Below the pieces are notes generated by a model. It was given only the letters and a program-made list of their open reading frames with translations. It was not told the DNA's origin and made no database searches. The position numbers and the translations under genes were made by a program. Source: Paenibacillus sp. JZ16 (GTDB lineage: Bacteria; Bacillota; Bacilli; Paenibacillales; Paenibacillaceae). Taken from it: 64,000 nucleotides of DNA. The stretch is from contig NZ_CP017659.1 of assembly GCF_015326965.1 (NCBI RefSeq), forward strand, positions 4,158,501 to 4,222,500, in the 5' to 3' direction. Below, piece by piece: positions 34,682-44,381 of the stretch (its first letter is position 1; each line of letters begins with the position of its first letter).

Positions 34682-37600
34682 TTGCATTCTACCCGCTCGG
34701 CAGGAAAAACCGTATTGAAACGGATTTTCATTCAATTTTCCATCTTATTAGTTATTCTTGGCGGGTTACAGCCTGTAATGACAGTACCTGTGGAGGCTGC
34801 AGGAGGAATAACCATTAATGGCACCGATTCCTATGCAACGGTTAGGGCTGCCGATGGCACCTCATGGTTGTACCAATTTGACGGCCAGTCGCTATCGGGA
34901 ACCCCGATCGGGACAGTACCTCTGAACTCCGTTTTCGATGGGATTGGTTTAGATCGAAATCAAGGTGTTTTTTATGGACTTAGGTACAGTACCGGAGAGA
35001 TCCATAAAATTATGCCGGATGGAACCAGTACCCTGGCGGCAACGAACTCCGGGTGGACGGTAGTCGGTGCCGGAGGGGTTAGCCCAGACGGTTCAACGTT
35101 CACCTATAATGTTCAAAGGGACGTCTCGGGGACCATTGAGCGCGAGATTCGGAATCTCGATTTGAGCTCTGGACAGATAACCACGCTTACAAGTTTAGAT
35201 ACGGATATACGGGATCTCGTATACGATCAGGAAGGAAATATCTATTATATTCAGACTGGTGACGAATCCTTTGTCAGACTTAATCCGAAAACACTGGATA
35301 AGCACGCGCTCGGTGAGTTTAGGCTTTCGGACGGAACGAATCCGATCACTTGGGGCAGCGGCATCAGTATTTTACCGGATGGGAAATTGCTGATTTCGGA
35401 TGCATCAGGGGCCATGTATATTGGAAATCCTGAAAATAACCTTTTGACATTAATTGGGCAGGTTCCGGATATTAATTTGCTCTGGGATCTTACGTCAGGA
35501 GCTTATCCTACATATGCACCGAAACTGACCGTTGAAAAATGGATTAACGGTACTGAAAAGAGCAATGAGATTTCACCCGGGCAAGAATATTCATACTCGC
35601 TGAGAGTAATAAACAGCGGAAATGTATCGGCGAGCGGAGCCGTTCTAAAAGATCAGCTGCCAGACGATACGGAATATGTAGCGGACAGCACGACTTTGAA
35701 TGGCAAAGCAGTCGCTGATCTTAACGGAACAAGTCCTCTATTTGCAAATGAAGGCATGTTGGTTAAGTCGCCTAATCCGTCTGCCATGAACGGTTCCCTA
35801 TTGGTTGGGGAAGACGGGGCTGCCGTTGTTACATTCCGCGTGAAAGCCAAGGACAATACAGCGGTTGGCACCAAGATCACAAATACAGCCACCGTGTCTT
35901 CAAATGAATCGGGAACCATTCAATCCGATGAAGTCGTTTCGACGGTTACGACCGGAACAACTCCTCCAGCCACGTGCCCAGCGCCGGTAGCGTTGATCAA
36001 TGGCAGCTTTGAGGAGCCGGTGTATGCGGCTAACGATCCCAGTTTCCCGGCCGGCCCAGGCTATTTTTCGGTCCAAGGTCAATACGTACCCGGCTGGAAG
36101 ACAACCGATTCTACGGGATCCTTCGAAATATTTAACAAAGGTTTAATGGATCAAATCCAGCCTGGTTCTCCTAACGATCAACAAGGCCTTAAGAATGCTG
36201 TTCCCCATGGGAAGCAAATGGCGGAATTGAATAGCAAAGAGCCTGCACAGCTATATCAGGATGTGAAGACGACTCCCGGGCAAACGATCTATTGGAGGAT
36301 AGCGCATAAAGGAAGACTCGGCGTGGATACCATGGCTGTCAAAATAGGTTCGGCCAATGTGGATCCGAAGGTTCTTCCGATTGTCGACCAACTAACGACG
36401 GGTAAGGACGCTTGGAAATATTATACCGGTACCTACGTCGTTCCGACCGGCCAAACGATGACACGCTTTGGGTTCGAAGCCGTCTCATCCACGGGCGGCA
36501 ACCCGGCAGCAGGTAACTTCATCGATGATATTTTCCTCGGAACAGAACCTTGCGTCATTGCAGATAAAACAGTATCTCCACAGGGAGAGGCATCTGCCGG
36601 TCAAGAATTAACGTATGAAGTGACGGTTAAGAACAACGGCGGCGACGCCGCAGCAAATGTAATTTTTGAAGACAGCATTCCTGTTGGAACTGAATTTGTT
36701 CAAGGCTCTATTGTGGTGGATGGCCAACCGGTTAACGACTCCCACTATGATAGCAGCAGCGACATGATCGTGATCGATTTGGGTGAGGTGCCGAATGCCG
36801 CCCAATTGCCTCAAGGAAAAACCATTCAATTTAAGGTGAAGGTGTTATCCGGTTATGGGGGCATCATCACAAAGAATCAGGCCATTATCAAATATGAAAA
36901 CCTTTTGACAAACAAATCAGAAGAGGTAGCTACAAATGAAGTGAGTACGTCAATAACCGGCGAAGCCAATGTGTGCCCGGCTCCGGTAGCGATGATTAAC
37001 GGCAGTTTTGAGCAAGGCGCTGTCAAAGGATCTGCTGTTAATACATCCGGGCTTTACTATTATGAATCCGAAGTACCTGGATGGAAGACCACGGACGATG
37101 CTAACGGTTATCCAGTCATTGAGCTATGGGACTGGGCACGAAATAATCCTTCGGTTGTAAAGAACTGGCCGGCTCCCCCTGATGGCGGGAAATGGGCAGA
37201 ACTCAATGCTTTCGAAAACGGGATGCTGTATCAGGATGTGAAGACAACCCCTGGGCAAACCATATATTGGCGCCTATCCCATATGGGGCGGAATGGGGTT
37301 GACACGATGCAGCTTCGTATTGGGGCAGCAACGGCTAACCCTTACGATGCCGAAGTCCAACGACAAATGACGGATGATAAAACCGCGTGGGGTACCTATA
37401 CGGGTACTTATAAAGTCCCTGCTGGGCAAAAGGTCACTCGCTTCGGCTTTGAGGCGGTGAGCACAGCAAGCGCGAGCATAGGTGCAGGCAACTTCATCGA
37501 TGACATCTTCCTTGGCACGGCACCGTGTGTAACGGCCAACAAGACCGCATCTCCACAAGAAGTGAGTGCCGGCGATGAAGTAACCTACGCGATTCAGATC

Positions 37601-40156
37601 AAGAACGAAGGCGGAGACATCGCAGCCGATGCAAGTGTGACGGATCTGATTCCTGCAGGAACGGAATACGTCCCTGGTTCCATGAAATTGATCCAAGGCT
37701 CGACCACCAAGGACCTGACGGATGCGGACGATGCCGACGAAGGTCGCCTTGAAGGCAGCCAGGTCAGCATTAAGTTAGGCGATTTAGCGAATACGAGCCA
37801 ATTGGCAGATGGCGTTACCGTGCAATTTAAAGTCAAGGTCTTAGCGAACGCTGCCAATCAGCAAATTAAAAACAAAGCGCTAATCAGCTACGACAACTTA
37901 TTAACAGGCGACACGGAAGAGAAGGAAACGAACGAAACCACAACACCGGTCCGTCTCAATCCTCCTGTTCTGGAGTCCGACAAATCGGCAGTCCTTCAAA
38001 CCAAGGCCGCTGGAAACACGGACCCTGACCATCCTGAACCAGGCGATACGCTGCGGTACACGATTCAGGCACGGAATACGGTCCTTAACAGCTTCGTCAG
38101 CAGTTTGGTCATCTCCGACGATCTGCCGGCTGGACTGCAATATGTACCGGGCAGCCTGAAGGTAGACGGCGTCTCCGTCACGGATGACGAGAGCGATCAA
38201 GACGGTGGTCTGTATAATGGCGACCAGGTAGTCGGCCTTTTCGGGGATATCACGGATACCGAGTGGCACACGCTTGAATTCGAAGCGGTCATTGCGACGG
38301 GCCAAGCCGGCAAGAATATTCGCAATACCGCCGTCGCCGGCGGCGAGAATGTAAGCACGCCGAGCAATGCCGAGGAAGTTGTTCAGGTCTATCCGCGCCA
38401 TCCGGTTGTGGAATCGGAGAAGATCGCCGAAAACCTGGATACGGGTAAAACCCATTTTGAAGTCGGGGATACGGTGGTCTACACCATTCGGGCAAGAACG
38501 GTGACGGAAGATTCGTATATCTCGAATTTGAAGATTACGGATACGCTGCCGGAAGGACTGGAATACGTGCCGAACACCCTAACCGTGGACGGCAAAACCG
38601 CCACCGATGAGGAAGGCGACGATAACGGTCATTATGTCACCGGGGATGTATACGGTGTAACCGGCGCGGTGTATGGCGGATTCGGCGACATCTGGGATAA
38701 GGAGTGGCATGTGCTTCAATTCCATGCGACGATCCAAACCGGACAAGCCGGCAAGGATATTCGAAATATTGCCGACGTCAGCGGCGACAATTTCGACGAG
38801 CCAAGTAGGCCGGAAGAAGAAGTCAAGGTCTATCCGCGAGAGCCGATTGTCGTATCCGAGAAGTCCGCAACAAATCTTGAAGCGGGCAAGGATACGTTTG
38901 AAGTCGGAGATACGGTTACCTATGTGATCCGGACAAGAACGGTAATAGAGGACACGTACATGGCCAATCTGGCCATCACCGATACGCTGCCGGCTGGTCT
39001 GGAATATATTCCGGGCAGCTTGAAGGTCGACGGCGTTTCGGTAACCGATGACAAGGATAGCGACCAAGGCCACTATGCCTCAGGTCGGGTAGTCGGTAAC
39101 GTCGGGGATGTATGGGATACGAAATGGCATACGCTCGAGTTCCGGGCGAAAATCGTAGCAAACGCAGGGGAATCGATCCGAAATACCGGAGAGATTACCG
39201 GAGACAACATCGATCAGCCAAGCCGTCCAACGGATGAGATTGTGGTTGAGGAAGGCGATACGCCGCCGGTGGACCCACCGGTTGATCCGCCAGTCGCCCC
39301 ACCAGTCAATCCGCCGGTAGATCCGGATCCACCAGTTACACCGCCTGTAACACCACCGACTCCGCCTTCCCCAGTCATCGAGTCACGGAAGACATCGCGG
39401 GATCTAAGTGGTGGCATCACCGGGGTTGGCGATAAGATGGAGTATACAATCTCCGCACGCAATACCGTTGCCGGCAGCTATGTATCGAACCTTGTGATTG
39501 CCGATATCCTGCCGGAAGGACTGGCATATGTAGCAGGCAGCCTGAAGGTGGACGGTATTTCCGTAACCGATAACTCTGATGGCGACAAAGGTCAATATGT
39601 TAACGGCAAAGTGAGCGGTAACTTTGGACGGATTGCTGATACCGAATGGCATACGATTACGTTCCAGGCAACCATCAAGGCGGGACAAGCCGGCAAATCG
39701 ATCGTTAACATCGGTGAAGTCACAGGGGATAATGTGACAAGTCCGGAGAAGCCATCAAATGTCATCGAAGTGACAGACAACGAGAACAATGGTGGAAATA
39801 CTACGAACCCGGGTGGAACGGGAGATTCCGATGGAGACTCGAATGGAGATTCGAACGAAGACCCGAATGGAAACTCGAACGAAGATTCCAACGGGAACCC
39901 GAATGAAGACTCGAATGGAGACTCCAACGGGGATTCGAATACAGGGGCACAAACACCGGAAGATCATGACGATTCAACATTAGGCGTATCGGATTCGACT
40001 CCACGAGATCCGGCTGAGTCCGGAGATCCGGCAACGAACGAGCCTAACGGAAATAAATTACCGAATACGGCTACGAATATGTACAGCTACATGTTAGCCG
40101 GAGCTATTATGCTTCTTGCAGGATTGCTTTTGTTAAGAAAAAGAAGACAAGTATAA
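34682..40156 (+). CDS. Giant LPNTA-anchored surface protein with DUF11-type repeats
   Basis: About 1824 residues, starting at TTG 34682 behind GGAGGGAG. Layout: signal peptide (about 1-35, ending VPVEAA); a beta-propeller-like region to about 280; a DUF11 domain; then two related CPAPVA.INGSFE modules of about 190 residues (DUF642-like, galactose-binding-like), each followed by a DUF11 domain. Three more DUF11-like repeats with the SLKVDGVSVTD motif follow, then a Pro-rich stretch, another DUF11, a GDSN-type tetrapeptide repeat, and the sorting signal LPNTA with a membrane helix and RKRRQ tail. The class D sortase encoded divergently is the likely anchor enzyme. It is probably a stalk or adhesin on the wall. 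Confidence 0.92.
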   Translation: MHSTRSAGKTVLKRIFIQFSILLVILGGLQPVMTVPVEAAGGITINGTDSYATVRAADGTSWLYQFDGQSLSGTPIGTVPLNSVFDGIGLDRNQGVFYGLRYSTGEIHKIMPDGTSTLAATNSGWTVVGAGGVSPDGSTFTYNVQRDVSGTIEREIRNLDLSSGQITTLTSLDTDIRDLVYDQEGNIYYIQTGDESFVRLNPKTLDKHALGEFRLSDGTNPITWGSGISILPDGKLLISDASGAMYIGNPENNLLTLIGQVPDINLLWDLTSGAYPTYAPKLTVEKWINGTEKSNEISPGQEYSYSLRVINSGNVSASGAVLKDQLPDDTEYVADSTTLNGKAVADLNGTSPLFANEGMLVKSPNPSAMNGSLLVGEDGAAVVTFRVKAKDNTAVGTKITNTATVSSNESGTIQSDEVVSTVTTGTTPPATCPAPVALINGSFEEPVYAANDPSFPAGPGYFSVQGQYVPGWKTTDSTGSFEIFNKGLMDQIQPGSPNDQQGLKNAVPHGKQMAELNSKEPAQLYQDVKTTPGQTIYWRIAHKGRLGVDTMAVKIGSANVDPKVLPIVDQLTTGKDAWKYYTGTYVVPTGQTMTRFGFEAVSSTGGNPAAGNFIDDIFLGTEPCVIADKTVSPQGEASAGQELTYEVTVKNNGGDAAANVIFEDSIPVGTEFVQGSIVVDGQPVNDSHYDSSSDMIVIDLGEVPNAAQLPQGKTIQFKVKVLSGYGGIITKNQAIIKYENLLTNKSEEVATNEVSTSITGEANVCPAPVAMINGSFEQGAVKGSAVNTSGLYYYESEVPGWKTTDDANGYPVIELWDWARNNPSVVKNWPAPPDGGKWAELNAFENGMLYQDVKTTPGQTIYWRLSHMGRNGVDTMQLRIGAATANPYDAEVQRQMTDDKTAWGTYTGTYKVPAGQKVTRFGFEAVSTASASIGAGNFIDDIFLGTAPCVTANKTASPQEVSAGDEVTYAIQIKNEGGDIAADASVTDLIPAGTEYVPGSMKLIQGSTTKDLTDADDADEGRLEGSQVSIKLGDLANTSQLADGVTVQFKVKVLANAANQQIKNKALISYDNLLTGDTEEKETNETTTPVRLNPPVLESDKSAVLQTKAAGNTDPDHPEPGDTLRYTIQARNTVLNSFVSSLVISDDLPAGLQYVPGSLKVDGVSVTDDESDQDGGLYNGDQVVGLFGDITDTEWHTLEFEAVIATGQAGKNIRNTAVAGGENVSTPSNAEEVVQVYPRHPVVESEKIAENLDTGKTHFEVGDTVVYTIRARTVTEDSYISNLKITDTLPEGLEYVPNTLTVDGKTATDEEGDDNGHYVTGDVYGVTGAVYGGFGDIWDKEWHVLQFHATIQTGQAGKDIRNIADVSGDNFDEPSRPEEEVKVYPREPIVVSEKSATNLEAGKDTFEVGDTVTYVIRTRTVIEDTYMANLAITDTLPAGLEYIPGSLKVDGVSVTDDKDSDQGHYASGRVVGNVGDVWDTKWHTLEFRAKIVANAGESIRNTGEITGDNIDQPSRPTDEIVVEEGDTPPVDPPVDPPVAPPVNPPVDPDPPVTPPVTPPTPPSPVIESRKTSRDLSGGITGVGDKMEYTISARNTVAGSYVSNLVIADILPEGLAYVAGSLKVDGISVTDNSDGDKGQYVNGKVSGNFGRIADTEWHTITFQATIKAGQAGKSIVNIGEVTGDNVTSPEKPSNVIEVTDNENNGGNTTNPGGTGDSDGDSNGDSNEDPNGNSNEDSNGNPNEDSNGDSNGDSNTGAQTPEDHDDSTLGVSDSTPRDPAESGDPATNEPNGNKLPNTATNMYSYMLAGAIMLLAGLLLLRKRRQV
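37950..39240 (+). repeat. Tandem DUF11-like repeat units within the surface protein
   Basis: Three consecutive units of about 430 bp each begin near P-V-ESEKSA and contain a YTI.AR segment, LP.GL.YVPGSLKVDG, a Gly/Asp-rich loop and EWHTLEF. A fourth unit follows after the Pro-rich spacer (39370-39780). Similarity at the DNA level makes the region prone to recombination and assembly collapse. Confidence 0.7.
39821..39940 (+). repeat. Ten 12-bp tandem units encoding GDSN-type tetrapeptides
   Basis: The 120 bp encode ten tetrapeptides of the form (G/E)(D/N)(S/P)(N/D). They form an acidic, flexible, wall-spanning linker between the last DUF11 domain and the sorting signal. Such coding minisatellites can change length. 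Confidence 0.85.
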
Positions 40157-40162
40157 ACTGCC

Positions 40163-40205
40163 AACAGCTGCCCCCCAAGTGAAGACGACTTGGGGGGCAG
40201 CTGTT
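40163..40205 (+). terminator. Strong terminator of the surface-protein gene
   Basis: A perfect 18-bp stem (AACAGCTGCCCCCCAAGT and its complement) with a 7-nt loop is followed by ATTTTG. Confidence 0.85.
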
Positions 40206-40359
40206 ATTTTGAGGCGATTTTCCTTAAATGAGCTGAAACGCCCATCCTCTACGCAAACGACTCTCCCATATTTAAACCATTTTTAAACGGAACTGCCCGT
40301 TCGTTTTAACCTTGATCCGTTACGATTAAAAGAAACTGGAGCAATAAGGGAGAGAACGT

Positions 40360-41862
40360 ATGCGAGTATTGGAAATGTTGTTGATAACATCCAGCGTTTT
40401 GGTGCTGATGGTCTTACTATTTCGTAACACAATCAACCGGATGACAGGGGCTATAGCCGGCGTCGCTTGTGGCTCACTGTTAGCAGCGCAACTGCTGTTT
40501 GAGGGCTATAGGTGGCAGATGATTCCGGCCTATATCGCTGCTTTGCTCCTCACCTTCGTCTTATTTAGACGCAAAAAGGTAGGAAAACCGCTTCGTTACA
40601 CGATTTTGGCTCTATCCGTTGTTTTGCTGGGCGTATCGGTTGCCTTATCTGTATTGCTGCCGGTCTTTCATTTACCCAAGCCTTCAGGCGAGTTCAGTGT
40701 GGGAACGGAAACATTCCATTTTATCGATGCCGACCGAGAAGAAACGTTTACCGAGCAGAAGGGCGACAAGCGAGAGATGGTCGTTCAGGTATGGTACCCT
40801 GCTGCGGAATCTGGACGGAGCGCCGAGAAAAATTCAGTGTTCCCTAAGGACAGAGGGCTCTTCCATGCCTATATGCAAGCTTATTCCGGATATCTGGGCC
40901 TTCCCGCTCCCGCCCTCGACTACTGGAAATACAGCAAGGCCAATACATCTATACATGCAGATTTGCATCCCGCGGACAATCCGTATCCAGTGGTACTGCT
41001 GTCACACGGCATGGGGGTCGGCAGAATTTTGCATACGTCGCAGGCTGAACATCTTGCCAGCCACGGCTATATCGTATTCGCAGTCGATCATACTTATAGT
41101 ACCGTTATGACCGCATTTCCGGACGGACGCATGACCGGATTCCTAACGGAGCAGTCTCAAGAGCGATTATTTGAAGACAGCCGCGCCATTTTAGATGTGT
41201 GGAACAAGGATGCAGCATTTATTGTGGATCAGCTAGAGAAGCTGCACTCAGGGGCCGTCGCCAGCAAATTCGAAGGAATGCTGGATATGGACAACATCGG
41301 GATGCTGGGTCATTCCTTCGGTGGAGCAGCAGCTTTTGAAGCCGTTTATTCCAACCCGCGAATCAAGGCCGGCGTGAATATGGATGGCACGTTGTTCATA
41401 ACGAAGAACCGTGACGACATGAAGAAACCGTTTATGTTCATGGAATCCGAAGATTTTAAGAATGTGAACGAGCAGCAGGCGAAGTACCGCAAAACACCGG
41501 CCACGGATGCTGAGCTCAAGGAGCTCCGGTTAACGAGAGAACAATTTGACACCATACTGGCGAATCGGGAAGCGGAACTGAAGCTGATGGACCGTTTATC
41601 GCAGCAAGGGTATGGACGAACCATTTATATTGAAGGAGCCGGACATTATAACTTCACCGATCTCCAGCTGTACTCTCCGCTTATCGGACTGACTGGCATG
41701 ACCGGAAGCTTGAATGGAGAGAGGGGCGCAGAAATCGTCAATCGCTATCTTTTGGAGTTTTTCAACCAGCATTTACGCGGAATCGAGAGTAAGCTTCTAG
41801 CCGGTCCCACGGAGGAGTATCCGGAAGTGAAATATCCGAATTCGGTTTTTCAAGGAGATTAA
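40360..41862 (+). CDS. Membrane-anchored alpha/beta hydrolase, PAF-acetylhydrolase-like
   Basis: 500 residues. Three N-terminal membrane helices (about 1-105) are followed by an alpha/beta-hydrolase domain outside the membrane. VVLLSHGMGVGR supplies the oxyanion region, and GHSFGG at about residues 313-318 holds the nucleophile Ser. A late GAGHYNFTD segment offers the His. The pattern resembles plasma platelet-activating factor acetylhydrolase or bacterial dienelactone-hydrolase relatives. It probably cleaves a lipid or ester at the cell surface. It stands alone between terminators. Confidence 0.82.
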   Translation: MRVLEMLLITSSVLVLMVLLFRNTINRMTGAIAGVACGSLLAAQLLFEGYRWQMIPAYIAALLLTFVLFRRKKVGKPLRYTILALSVVLLGVSVALSVLLPVFHLPKPSGEFSVGTETFHFIDADREETFTEQKGDKREMVVQVWYPAAESGRSAEKNSVFPKDRGLFHAYMQAYSGYLGLPAPALDYWKYSKANTSIHADLHPADNPYPVVLLSHGMGVGRILHTSQAEHLASHGYIVFAVDHTYSTVMTAFPDGRMTGFLTEQSQERLFEDSRAILDVWNKDAAFIVDQLEKLHSGAVASKFEGMLDMDNIGMLGHSFGGAAAFEAVYSNPRIKAGVNMDGTLFITKNRDDMKKPFMFMESEDFKNVNEQQAKYRKTPATDAELKELRLTREQFDTILANREAELKLMDRLSQQGYGRTIYIEGAGHYNFTDLQLYSPLIGLTGMTGSLNGERGAEIVNRYLLEFFNQHLRGIESKLLAGPTEEYPEVKYPNSVFQGD

Positions 41863-41880
41863 ATCCATAAGTATGAGTCG

Positions 41881-41930
41881 ATGACCCGCATAAGGCACTT
41901 TGGAAAAAGTGATCCCTTGCGGGTCATTTT
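41881..41930 (+). terminator. Terminator after the hydrolase gene
   Basis: ATGACCCGCA / TGCGGGTCAT forms the outer stem, with an inner AAGG...CCTT and CACTTT...AAAGTG pairing. TTTTTG follows. Confidence 0.8.
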
Positions 41931-42027
41931 TGTTCAAAAATCAGACATCCTCCCGCTCTATGTCCAGTTTTTGTCTATTTGCCTCATATATAATGAGAAT
42001 CGATTTTTAATTATTAGGAGGTAGATT

Positions 42028-42723
42028 ATGAACGCGTCATTCAAAAAGTACGCTGCCGAGTTCATTGGAACTTTGGTGCTTGTTCTGTTCGGCTGCGGCA
42101 GTGCCGCTACGGCGGGAGGAGCGCTCGGCCATTTGGGGATTGCATTGGCATTCGGGCTGTCTATCGTAGCGATGGCCTACGTCATCGGTCCGATTTCGGG
42201 ATGTCATATCAATCCGGCGGTTTCACTTGCCATGCTTATTAAACGTAAGCTAACCGGTACCGACTTCATCGGGTACCTTGTTTCGCAAATCGCCGGTGCC
42301 ATTGCGGGCGCCGCTATTCTGTACGCCATCATCGTCTCCGCGGGTATGCCCACTACGGGGCTCGGTCAGAATGGTTTCGGCCCTGGGTATGGGTTCGGGA
42401 TTTCAACCACTATGGCATTCGTTGTCGAAATCATTTTAACCTTCGTATTTATTTATACGATCCTGGGCGTAACCTCTACGGAGAGCAACGGAAACGTAAC
42501 CGGCCTTGTGATCGGACTGACACTCGCTTTCGTACATATTTTAGGCATAGCCTTAACGGGAACATCCGTTAACCCTGCAAGAAGCCTGGGACCCGCACTT
42601 CTGCTTGGCGGGCAGGCCTTATCCCAAGTGTGGGTGTTTCTTATCGCCCCGCTTGCCGGCTCAGCGCTGGCCGTTGCCGTATACCAGCTGCTGAATAGCA
42701 AACCTAAGGGGAAACAAGTGTAA
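42028..42723 (+). CDS. aqpZ: Aquaporin (AqpZ-type MIP channel)
   Basis: 231 residues with six membrane helices and two half-helices carrying NPA at 62-64 and 182-184. The selectivity-filter positions read Phe42, His170, Thr179 and Arg185, the water-selective AqpZ set rather than the glycerol-facilitator set. AGGAGG precedes the ATG. No glycerol genes are nearby, which fits water transport. It is single-gene; its 3' region has been interrupted by an IS element. Confidence 0.93.
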   Translation: MNASFKKYAAEFIGTLVLVLFGCGSAATAGGALGHLGIALAFGLSIVAMAYVIGPISGCHINPAVSLAMLIKRKLTGTDFIGYLVSQIAGAIAGAAILYAIIVSAGMPTTGLGQNGFGPGYGFGISTTMAFVVEIILTFVFIYTILGVTSTESNGNVTGLVIGLTLAFVHILGIALTGTSVNPARSLGPALLLGGQALSQVWVFLIAPLAGSALAVAVYQLLNSKPKGKQV

Positions 42724-42956
42724 CATCGTTGACCATAAGTGGTGCCTTTGCAAGGTGCCACTCCGGTTCCGTCGTTATGGCGATCGTGCTTCATGCCAGG
42801 CATCTATTGGGATGTCGTTTTATTCTGTACGCAGGACCATGCGTTCCCAATTCCATGAACAGACGGCCAACCCCGGTAACGAAAAAAAGCCGCAGCTTCC
42901 ATGTGAACTGCACCCCAATTGTTAGACACATCTAACAGTTGGAGGTGCAGTTTTTT

Positions 42957-43487
42957 ATGACTAAATTTACTAAGGATAGCAAATTGACATTAATTGAAGG
43001 GTATGACTCTGATCTTCTATCTCAGACCGAATACGCAAATCAAATGGGCGTTACCAAGTCTCAATTCCAATATTGGTTGAAGCTCTATGAGATCCATGGA
43101 GAGACTGCCTTTACTAACGGCTATACAAAATATTCGGCAAGCTTTAAACTGGACGTACTCAATCATATGGCTCAATCAGACGCTTCTCTCATGGATACCG
43201 CTGCTTTGTTTAAGCTTCCGGACTTCTCCATGTTGTATTCCTGGCAGAGAAAGATGGAGACAGGCGGTTTAGAAGCCCTTGAGCCAAAAAAGAAAGGGCG
43301 TCCATCCATGAAGAAAAATCCCAATTCGTCTACCGAACGATCCGTAGTTCAAGGGTCTGTCGAAGCACTCGAAGAACGTATCAAACAGCTTGAAATGGAA
43401 AATGAGTATCTAAAAAAGTTGAATGCCTTAGTTCGAAACAAGGAAAAATCACCAAACAAGACAAAGCACAAGCCGTCTGGCAACTAA
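42957..43487 (+). CDS. IS3-family transposase OrfA (helix-turn-helix)
   Basis: 176 residues. Two helix-turn-helix units (about 10-60 and 65-110, with YANQMGVTKSQFQYWLKLYE) bind the element ends. A leucine-zipper-like helix near the end (EALEERIKQLEMENEYLKKL) serves dimerisation. ATG 42957 follows GGAGGTG by 9 bp. The slippery heptamer A AAA AAG at 43412-43418 lies in the zipper region, in the right frame for -1 frameshifting into OrfB. Confidence 0.9.
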   Translation: MTKFTKDSKLTLIEGYDSDLLSQTEYANQMGVTKSQFQYWLKLYEIHGETAFTNGYTKYSASFKLDVLNHMAQSDASLMDTAALFKLPDFSMLYSWQRKMETGGLEALEPKKKGRPSMKKNPNSSTERSVVQGSVEALEERIKQLEMENEYLKKLNALVRNKEKSPNKTKHKPSGN

Positions 43488-44311
43488 GGCATAAATATCC
43501 GGTGAAGGCACTCGTACAGCTGGCTGGTATCCCGCGCAGCACCTATTACAACCTTATAAAGCGTATGAACCAACCAGATCCGAATGCCGAGTTGGGGGCT
43601 GAAATCCAGTCCATTTACGTGGAACATGATGGGCGTTACGGATATCGCCGTATTCGTGATGAACTGGCCGTCCGTGGGTGGAAAGTTAACCACAAAAAGG
43701 TTCAGAGACTCATGAAGAAGATGGGCCTTCAATGCCTGGTTCGCATGAAAAAGTATAAGTCATATAAAGGGACCGTCGGCAAGATTGCACCGAATCATCT
43801 GGACCGCCAGTTCACGGCTGGGGCGCCAAATGAGAAATGGGTGACGGACATTACGGAGTTTAAGTTATTTGGAGAAAAGCTGTATCTATCGCCCATTTTG
43901 GACTTATTCAACGGGGAAATTATCACCTATACCCTGGGTTCACGACCAACCTATTCTCTGGTATCCGAGATGCTGGATGCAGGACTGAAGCGTCTGCCAG
44001 AAGAACACCAACTTCTCCTTCATTCAGATCAAGGATGGCATTACCAAATGAAGCCGTATCGCCATGCGCTTAAGTCGAGTGGCATTCTCCAAAGCATGTC
44101 ACGAAAAGGGAATTGTTACGACAATGCCGTCATAGAGAATTTCTTCGGCATTCTTAAGTCGGAGTTTCTGTACTACAAAGAGTTTGAAAGTGTGGAACAT
44201 TTTAAGGAAGAACTGAAAAAATATATTGAATACTACAATACCAAACGGTTAAAGGCAAAATTAAAAATGAGTCCGGTACAGTACCGAACTCATTTTGAGA
44301 AAGCTGCCTAA
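43412..44311 (+). CDS. IS3-family transposase OrfB (DDE catalytic part, made by -1 frameshift)
   Basis: After a -1 shift at 43412-43418 the frame is open without a stop to 44311, reading through KITKQDKAQAVWQLRHKYP into the DDE domain. An independent GTG exists at 43502. The rve integrase core shows WVTDITEF (first D), ILDLFNGEII (second D) and the NAVIENFFGILKSE segment with the catalytic Glu, plus HSDQGWHYQ. It catalyses strand transfer of the element as the OrfAB fusion. It appears intact and active. Confidence 0.88.
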   Translation, partial: KKVECLSSKQGKITKQDKAQAVWQLRHKYPVKALVQLAGIPRSTYYNLIKRMNQPDPNAELGAEIQSIYVEHDGRYGYRRIRDELAVRGWKVNHKKVQRLMKKMGLQCLVRMKKYKSYKGTVGKIAPNHLDRQFTAGAPNEKWVTDITEFKLFGEKLYLSPILDLFNGEIITYTLGSRPTYSLVSEMLDAGLKRLPEEHQLLLHSDQGWHYQMKPYRHALKSSGILQSMSRKGNCYDNAVIENFFGILKSEFLYYKEFESVEHFKEELKKYIEYYNTKRLKAKLKMSPVQYRTHFEKAA

Positions 44312-44381
44312 TGAAATAACCGTGTCTAACTTTTGGGGGTCACTTCAATGCTCCGACTTTTTTTCGTATATAAAATTACAT

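Larger units (their letters stand above)
42904..44347 (+). mobile_element. Complete IS3-family (IS150-like) insertion sequence
   Basis: 1444 bp. The terminal inverted repeats are about 26 bp: left 42904-42929 (TGAACTGCACCCC...GTTAGACAC) and right 44322-44347, whose complement reads TGAAGTGACCCCC...GTTAGACAC. The flanks show a 3-bp direct repeat ATG on both sides, taken as the target duplication. Two overlapping transposase frames are intact. It sits in what was one terminator hairpin: the A7-run arm is left of the element and the T7-run arm is right of it. Confidence 0.9.

Noticed and set aside
41971..41994. TTGTCT ... TATAAT as the aqpZ promoter
   Set aside because: The boxes are only 12 bp apart, too close for a normal SigA promoter; the TATAAT may still be a -10 with another -35.
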